From contig OX359193.1 in the NCBI GenBank assembly GCA_947172415.1, forward strand, positions 1,606,501 through 1,670,500: a stretch of 64,000 bases of DNA, written 5' to 3'. The position numbers and the translations under genes were made by a program. Under the pieces are notes generated by a model that saw only the letters and a list, made by a program, of their open reading frames with translations, was not told the DNA's origin and ran no database searches. This DNA is from Chondrosia reniformis. Its lineage: Eukaryota > Porifera > Demospongiae > Chondrillida > Chondrillidae. Positions 58,501 to 64,000 of this stretch are shown piece after piece (positions within the stretch are counted from its first letter, which is position 1; each line of letters opens with the position of its first letter).

Positions 58501-61500
58501 GAGGATATATATTTTTCAAAGAATCATTTTAATATATATGCTCAGCAACAAATGATAACTCTTAAAAGAGACATTTTAAAGCACATGCAAAGTACCTGTT
58601 CCTTATCCAAACATGTAAAGCTGAATGGTCCATAAGTAAAGCGGGCAGACACTGTCTGCTCTCCATCAATTAAAACAATGCTGTCCTGTCCTCTGTGGTT
58701 GGGACTTAGCCCCTTTAAAATAGAAAAAAATGGCAGGATTAAAAAAGTAATCAAATTTATAAAATATGAGCTACATACCTGTATGCAAAACTTTGTGGCC
58801 ATGCACATTTTAATTACTTCCCACACAGTGCAAGTACCAAAAACAACGGAAGTCAACATTAGTGTGGCATTCGATACAAATCAAGTCAGTCTTACCGTGT
58901 CTGACGCCCACAATGCAAGTGTCACCACCGGTCACACTTTTTAATTAACTAGTAAGGACAACTATAGGATGTGCTGATGACACTTGATAGGTTTTGCAAG
59001 TTCTTGAAAGTGATTAGAAATAATGAGATTCATGAGAGCAATGTTTACTTTTGTCACTTCCCTAGCGTAACTCAGCACCTTGACCTCAGGCGTATAACAA
59101 AAGGTATCTGTACAAATGCGTATCTCAGTAAAGCGGACCAAAAAGTCAACACATTTATAAACTATAAATATTCCTTTCGCTGGTGGCGAAATCAGATCTG
59201 CAGTGTTTTATAAATTTTATTTGAGACCTTAAGGACAGGTTTAATTGCGAGTACTTAAGTTTGCGATTTGGCTTCCCCTCACATTTTGCTGGTACTAATA
59301 ATTGCGGAATTACAAAAAATCAACCACACCAACTAGCTGATATTCAACTACTCCTAGTCCTGACTGAGATGTAGCTGGTGATGTAGCGGTCACGCATAAT
59401 AGTGCATGCGTGTTAACGTTTTGTTAAACTGAGTTTGACCCTTGAACTACCAGCCAGTATGTCAGATAGTTTGAAGATTCGATTCTTTCGATTTGAATTA
59501 ATTGAAAATTCAAAGAAATATTTAATATTCGCGTGTATTAAGTATTGCGATTTCGACCTAAATCGCAAAATTCGCAATTAATAGCACCCGTTATTAAACC
59601 TTCCCCTAAGGTAGATTGAGAATTCTACAAGTAATCATACATTAAGAACTACAAAAATCATAATGAATTCTTAGGCAGAGGAAACTGGTGTGCTGGAGGT
59701 GTGCACGGGTGTCTCAGGGAGGCGCGTCCTAGAAGTGTGGGCAGGTCCCAGGCCAGTAAAATGTATTCTATTACTGTACTTTGGTATTATTAAGATAACA
59801 ATAACCACAAGGTTCAACAAGAGAAATCTAAACAGATACCGATCAGATTAGGTATTGCAAAGTTTAAAGCTGTATTATCTACCAGAATGAACAAGCTAAA
59901 AAGTCTAATTGAACTAAATTACAGAAGAGGAAGTTTTACAGTGTTGTGATGAACACAAACACAAGCCACTAACAAGACACACCTGTGCTGACTTAAGTAA
60001 TTAGATATTGAATTTGAAGGGTACATAAACTTTGACCTGGCTGGGATAATGTCATTCGTTGTCACCTTAACTTTGAGGCTTACTTACTGTTCATTGATAA
60101 GAGCTTTACACAATTGTTATATAAATATTGAACTGTTTGTATCAACTCCAAAGTTATTCCAAGTGGGGTAACTTATACCTCACAGACATGGCATTGGCAA
60201 ACACCTACACCTAGATGGCTATATTAGTACAGGTCAAACATCTCCAATATCCTGCTTCTACTGCATTAGCATTCTTACTAGAGCAGGAATATGTATCTTG
60301 TATCACAAATCTCTCTCACACACCCATATACAAACATAAACACACACACACACATTCTCTCAATTAGTGGTATTTCGTTGTTTAGAAATGTCTGCCCAGT
60401 CTATTGACAGTAGGGTCTAACACATGAACCAGTTTGGAGTAAAACACCTTATAACTTGTAACTGACAAATAATGTGTCCCAATATCTATGGAACATGTAA
60501 AACTTTAATAGAATAAGGATTTCTTCTAACTGCGTTGAACTTATCTTTAAGATGGTACATCTTTCGACTTTTTGAGCATCTAAAAATGCTTATTCTATTG
60601 AAGTTTTACATGTTCCATAACTAAAAACGCAGTTCCATGGAGGAGGAGACCAATGGAGCCATCCCCTTTTGGATGTACATGTGAAAAAGGACAAAGGAAG
60701 TTTGGTTACCTCTGTGTATAGGACACCTACACACACAGACTGACACCTTCACTTTACCTCTCACCACCACCCTAAGGTAAAGATCGGCATCACACTATGT
60801 CTGAAGGACAGAGCAGAGACCATCTGTGGACCCCAAAGCCTCAATGAAGAAAGGGAACACTTGAGAGGGGTACTCCAAGCCAATGGATACCGTAGAAAGG
60901 AGGCTCAAGGACTACTAAGGAGGAGGAAGCAGAGCCAGGGAAGTAGGGTAGAGTGCAACCATAAGTTATTTATCCCTTATGTCAAAGGCCTCGGTGAGAT
61001 GATCTCTAGAAGCTGCAAGAAGATGGGTATTCAAACCATCTTCATGAAACAGAGATCACTGAGGAGTATCCTTTCCAGGCCTAAGCAGCCATAACAATCA
61101 ATGGATATAAAAGGCGTGGTTTACCAAATTCCCTGTTCTCAGTGCTCTGCAGTGTATACCGGGGAGACAGTATAGGGACCCTAAAGGCAAGAATGACTGA
61201 ACACAAGTGGGCAGTCCGAATGTGAGATGTGAACAATGGTCTTGCTGTTCAATCTCTCAAGACGGGCCATGCTATTGCTTGGGACCAGGCCATGATTGCT
61301 GACAGGGAAACAAACTGTCATAGGAGGAGACTCAAGGAAGCACTAAGGATGCAGCAATGTTAGGTTAGAATGAACTTAGACCAAGGAATCATTCTACAGC
61401 ATTCCCAGAAACGTTTTTATGCTTCCTCTCCTCCAGTTGGAGATCATGTGACAGGAACTGAAAAAGGCGGGAAAAGGTGTCTATAAAAGGACCACTGAAA

Positions 61501-63250
61501 AATCCTATCCATCAGTCGCTGAAGAAGACCCTCAGGGTCGAAACGTCTGACCAGAAGATTTACCAAGACAAACTGCATTTTTAGACGTTCAAAGAGTCGA
61601 AAGATGTACCATCTTAAAGATATGTAAAACTTTATTAAACAATTAAAAGTGACTATATATAAATACTGAACAACAACACAGACTAGGTAATATTGGTACA
61701 GTGCACTGTGATTGAACAGCAAGACATTGGTGCACTTATATAAACCATCTATTAAAATATGCAGATGCTGCATATACGTATGTACATACGTATGTATGTA
61801 GTATCAAGGACCAAGTGGTGGTGGTTACAGTCTTATAGAATATTACACAAGGATCCAATTACACAATAAAGTATCCAGTGCTACTCTATTAACTTTGATA
61901 AACTACGACTGACTATCAAATACCTTCTAACATACAGGACAGACAGTGGGTATTGTAGAACATACTACATACAAAACAGCTAATGGTGAGTGTGCTACGG
62001 GTCGGCCATTTTGAAGTGATGTAAGCTCCTGATGACAGCCTACTTTGGTAGGCCATCATAGACATGAGGAATGTTATTAGAGAGGAACAGAAGAGCATCT
62101 CTTAAGAAAGACAATTTCGTTTCTAACGTCAGTCAACAAGAACCATTAAACAGCTTGTTTTTCTACATTGTCCTTTGCCCCTATGGGATATTTACTAAAC
62201 GAAACCCTACACATGTTGCATTTGAAGTGTTTACCTTTATTTTGAGATAGGTGGTGCGTTTCAACCACTGTCCTGAAGGTGCAACAGCAAAGAAAGGCGT
62301 TATCTCCTGTTTCGAAGGCACGTCTCCATGGCAGGGAAGTCGCTGGGCCTCATTAAGGATGACCTACACACAGTTGCATAACAGTCGTACATTATCACAT
62401 GGTTATACAAGGTGCAGAGAAAAGCAGCATTGTACAATAGAATGAAGTGATAACTTAGAAGAAACATGAGGGTGGTAGTGTGGAGATGGCGTGAGGGTGG
62501 AAATGTGGTGATGGTGTGAGGGTGGTAGTGTGGAGATGGTGTGAGGGTGGAAATGTGGTGATGGTGTGAGGGTGGTAGTGTGGAGATGGTGTGAGGGTGG
62601 AAATGTGGTGATGGTGTGAGGGTGGTAGTGTGGAGATGGCGTGAGGGTGGTAGTGTGGTGATTGGGGGGTGGTAGTACGGAGGTGTGGTGACGGTAAGAG
62701 AGGAAACAATACATTTAAGTAGGGTAGAACATTCCTCAACTTTTCATTCAAAAAGTAAACTGTATTATGTGATTATATCAAGTTGTGCTATACTATAAAT
62801 GAAGTGATCATGAAGCTTTTAGATTCAATGAAAATTCTTATGTTGAAATATTCTGAATAGCTGGTCAAAGCTGTTTAGAGCGATAAGCTAAAACTTACAA
62901 TGGAATGAAGAAGAAACTATGGCATTTGAGAAAGTATGATCAATTAAAATATTACAAGCTACGTATAAGTATTAGTAGAATACCAACCTCATAGATTATA
63001 TGACATGCAATAAAACTTTCTCAAAATCTTAATGCCTTACTGTATTTAGAATGAACAACACCATTTCCTTGGCTTCCCAGTACCGAGAATGTAGCACGTT
63101 AGACAGACTGGCAACAGGAATACTGTTCAAGTCGTTGGGCGAGGACATGACGTAGTCCATTCGGTTCTCACTCCACCACCATTTTAAGATTTGAGAGACT
63201 CCTGTATCAATAACAAGACCACAACACCATGCTGTGAATCAAGTCACTAC

Positions 63251-63308
<58 letters not shown>

Positions 63309-64000
63309 ATTTTTCATAGGGTACACCAAACAGTTTAAAAGCTGATATGAAGGTAACCCTATAAAATTAAATGTTGCATGAGTAAGTTCATTGGTTCTTT
63401 AATGAGTAAAAAGAAAATAATAATAACAATGTCTAATAAAAGTTCCATAATTGTCATTTGTTTGTATCTTTCCTGGTAATCTATTCCAAATTGAGGCCTC
63501 AAAAAGGAAAAATTGTCATAATTAGTCTAAATTTTGGGAAGGGAAAGAAGATTCTCCTTCATTCCTCTAGTAGAGTACTGAGTATGGAATAGTGTTACAG
63601 AGGAGCTTGCTAGTCTGCCAGGTGTAGCAGTTACATTGTAGCAAACATGAGATATGTACCAAATACAACAACAAACATAAATAAACATACTTGATTGACC
63701 AGGTACATCAGAGTTGTCGTTGTCTGTGGTGGACTCTGTAGACATGTGGTCTTCAGAATCTGAGAGGGTGTTCACAAGCGATTCTGCAATGCCAGTGTGA
63801 TCACCAGTGTAATCTTGCGCAACAAACAGCTCTCTACAGCTGTCAAAGGCTTCCATCAGAGCACTTGGCAGGCCTTGAGCTAGTACAAGTGTTTTCTTAG
63901 GAATCCAGACTGGTGTGATGTGGGTGAATTCACTAGCTAGCAAGGGTTCCACTCGAGAAGCTAATGGATCTCCAGAATACATCAAGTTGTAGAACTTATC
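52561..64000 (-). CDS. PITPNM: PITPNM/Nir (RdgB) membrane-associated PI transfer protein, C-terminal half
   Basis: Nine exons, the first cut by the window edge: 63691-64000, 63041-63201, 62235-62363, 58596-58712, 57872-58020, 55328-55477, 53582-53765, 52927-53070, 52561-52734; about 505 residues, phases consistent. FYNLMYSGDPLASRVEPLL belongs to the DDHD region; ILKWWWSENRMDYV, SRYWEAKEMVLFIL, GQWLKRTTYLKIK and WVLFDTVITDKQGRVTY follow the family order. The LNS2 domain (about 295-450) has VFSIDGSFAA, GHLV|IYISSRP, THNFPLGILSF, AAYGALKDLQLYQDLGL and QIFIIN. SIDGS replaces the lipin DxDxT motif, as in Nir proteins, where LNS2 senses phosphatidic acid rather than catalysing. In animals Nir proteins exchange PI and PA at ER-plasma membrane contacts. 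The N-terminal PITP domain lies beyond the window. Which vertebrate paralogue it equals cannot be told. The last exon is poorly conserved. Confidence 0.93.
54537..55070 (-). repeat. 22-24-bp minisatellite in a PITPNM intron
   Basis: More than twenty units of GGGATGAGGTTGGGATAGG plus GAA, AAA or GCA variants on the + strand; C/T-rich in the PITPNM sense. The 203-residue antisense frame (SLSQPHPF-type repeats) is an artefact. Confidence 0.95.
56357..57617. repeat. CCAGTGTAC/CCAGAGC satellite with a 629-bp tandem duplication
   Basis: Short related units (CCAGTGTA, CCAGAGCA, CCAGAGCG, CCAGTACA) run from 56357 to 56890 and again to 57519. The unique tail beginning GTAACAGTTCAGTATATC occurs at 56891 and again at 57520 without a difference I can see, so the block was copied as a 629-bp unit. 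Frames up to 383 residues on both strands are artefacts. In the PITPNM intron 55478-57871. Confidence 0.95.
60482..61640 (+). mobile_element. Penelope-like retroelement fossil (RT end plus GIY-YIG)
   Basis: Two recognisable coding blocks in + orientation, opposite to the host PITPNM gene: the C-terminal part of a reverse transcriptase (about 60640-61094; IPFLDVHVKK, SVYRTPTHTD, FTSHHHP, YVKGLGEMISRSC, LRSIL) and a GIY-YIG endonuclease block (about 61110-61360; VYTGET, MTEHKWAVR, TGHAIAWDQA). RT followed by GIY-YIG identifies a Penelope-like element. It is 5' truncated and broken, with several disruptions, so old or dead on arrival. A 50-bp segment (near 60535-60590) recurs inverted at 61573-61622, and a further inverted pair (60484-60515, 60593-60626) lies at the left end. 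A hammerhead-like motif lies near its 3' end. Confidence 0.85.
61515..61551 (+). ncRNA. Hammerhead ribozyme motif of the Penelope-like element
   Basis: The core order CTGAAGA (61519-61525), a 5-bp helix II with a three-base loop (GACCC-TCA-GGGTC, 61527-61539), GAAAC (61540-61544) and GTC (61545-61547) fits the hammerhead consensus CUGANGA, GAAA, UH. Helix I is formed by GTCG (61515-61518) with TGAC (61548-61551), including one G-U pair. Helix III is reduced to AC/GU without a loop, the minimal form known in Penelope-like elements and thought to act as a dimer. Predicted cleavage is after C61547. Activity is untested. Confidence 0.7.
62466..62680 (-). repeat. 24-bp minisatellite in a PITPNM intron
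   Basis: About nine units alternating GTGAGGGTGGTAGTGTGGAG/ATGG and GTGAGGGTGGAAATGTGGTG/ATGG on the + strand, C-rich in the gene sense. Antisense frames of about 100 residues (HHYHPHTI-type) are artefacts. Confidence 0.93.
63252..63305. repeat. (ATT)n microsatellite
   Basis: About 18 ATT units in the PITPNM intron between 63202 and 63690. Confidence 0.95.

Noticed and set aside
62029-62070. Second hammerhead candidate (CTGATGA followed by a GCCTAC/GTAGGC hairpin)
   Set aside because: The GAAA strand and cleavage triplet are missing.
62403-62751. Histidine/proline-rich frames of about 100 residues
   Set aside because: Minisatellite translation.

Overview
The window is animal (metazoan) nuclear DNA: AT-rich, intron-rich, with canonical GT-AG splice sites and conserved single-copy eukaryotic genes. 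A T-box transcription factor, a Nir/PITPNM phosphatidylinositol-transfer protein, small introns (down to about 46-60 bp) beside introns bloated by tandem repeats, and a Penelope-like retroelement fit an early-branching animal. A sponge is my best guess, but that is inference and no marker here proves it. I rebuilt the gene models by hand from exon frames and splice phases, because most exons are too short to show as long ORFs. Layout: 347-555 is the last exon of an unrecognised + strand gene. VPS33A (1399-11819, minus, 16 exons) follows tail-to-tail, with a single-exon PB1-domain gene (8838-9647, minus) nested in its intron 5. VPS33A and TBL3/UTP13 (11838-22234, plus, 23 exons) are head-to-head with only 18 bp between start codons. 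22235-23850 is intergenic DNA with tRNA-derived SINEs. GPN3 (23851-37783, minus, 8 exons) has two very long introns. A T-box gene (38136-41824, minus, 8 exons) lies 352 bp upstream of it. 41.8-52.5 kb has no recognisable gene, but a phase-consistent chain of five small minus-strand exons (46370-50520) may be an undescribed short protein gene. The right end (52561-64000, minus) is the C-terminal half of a PITPNM/Nir (RdgB) gene: part of the DDHD region and the LNS2 domain. Functions: VPS33A is the SM protein of HOPS/CORVET endolysosomal tethering. TBL3 is a UTP-B subunit of the small-subunit processome. GPN3 is a GPN-loop GTPase for RNA polymerase II assembly. PITPNM works at ER-plasma membrane contacts. 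These are unrelated housekeeping genes plus one developmental regulator; no operon or pathway cluster is visible. The repeats are the striking part. At least twelve tandem arrays sit in the window, most inside introns, and two introns (VPS33A intron 3, TBL3 intron 18) are almost nothing but a CCAT microsatellite. Other notable structures are a perfect 39-bp intronic palindrome, partial exon duplications (one split by a dispersed repeat), two MITEs with clear terminal inverted repeats, a seven-copy dispersed repeat, a 629-bp tandem duplication, and a Penelope-like fossil ending in a hammerhead-ribozyme motif. All identifications are from reading the sequence; no database search was run.
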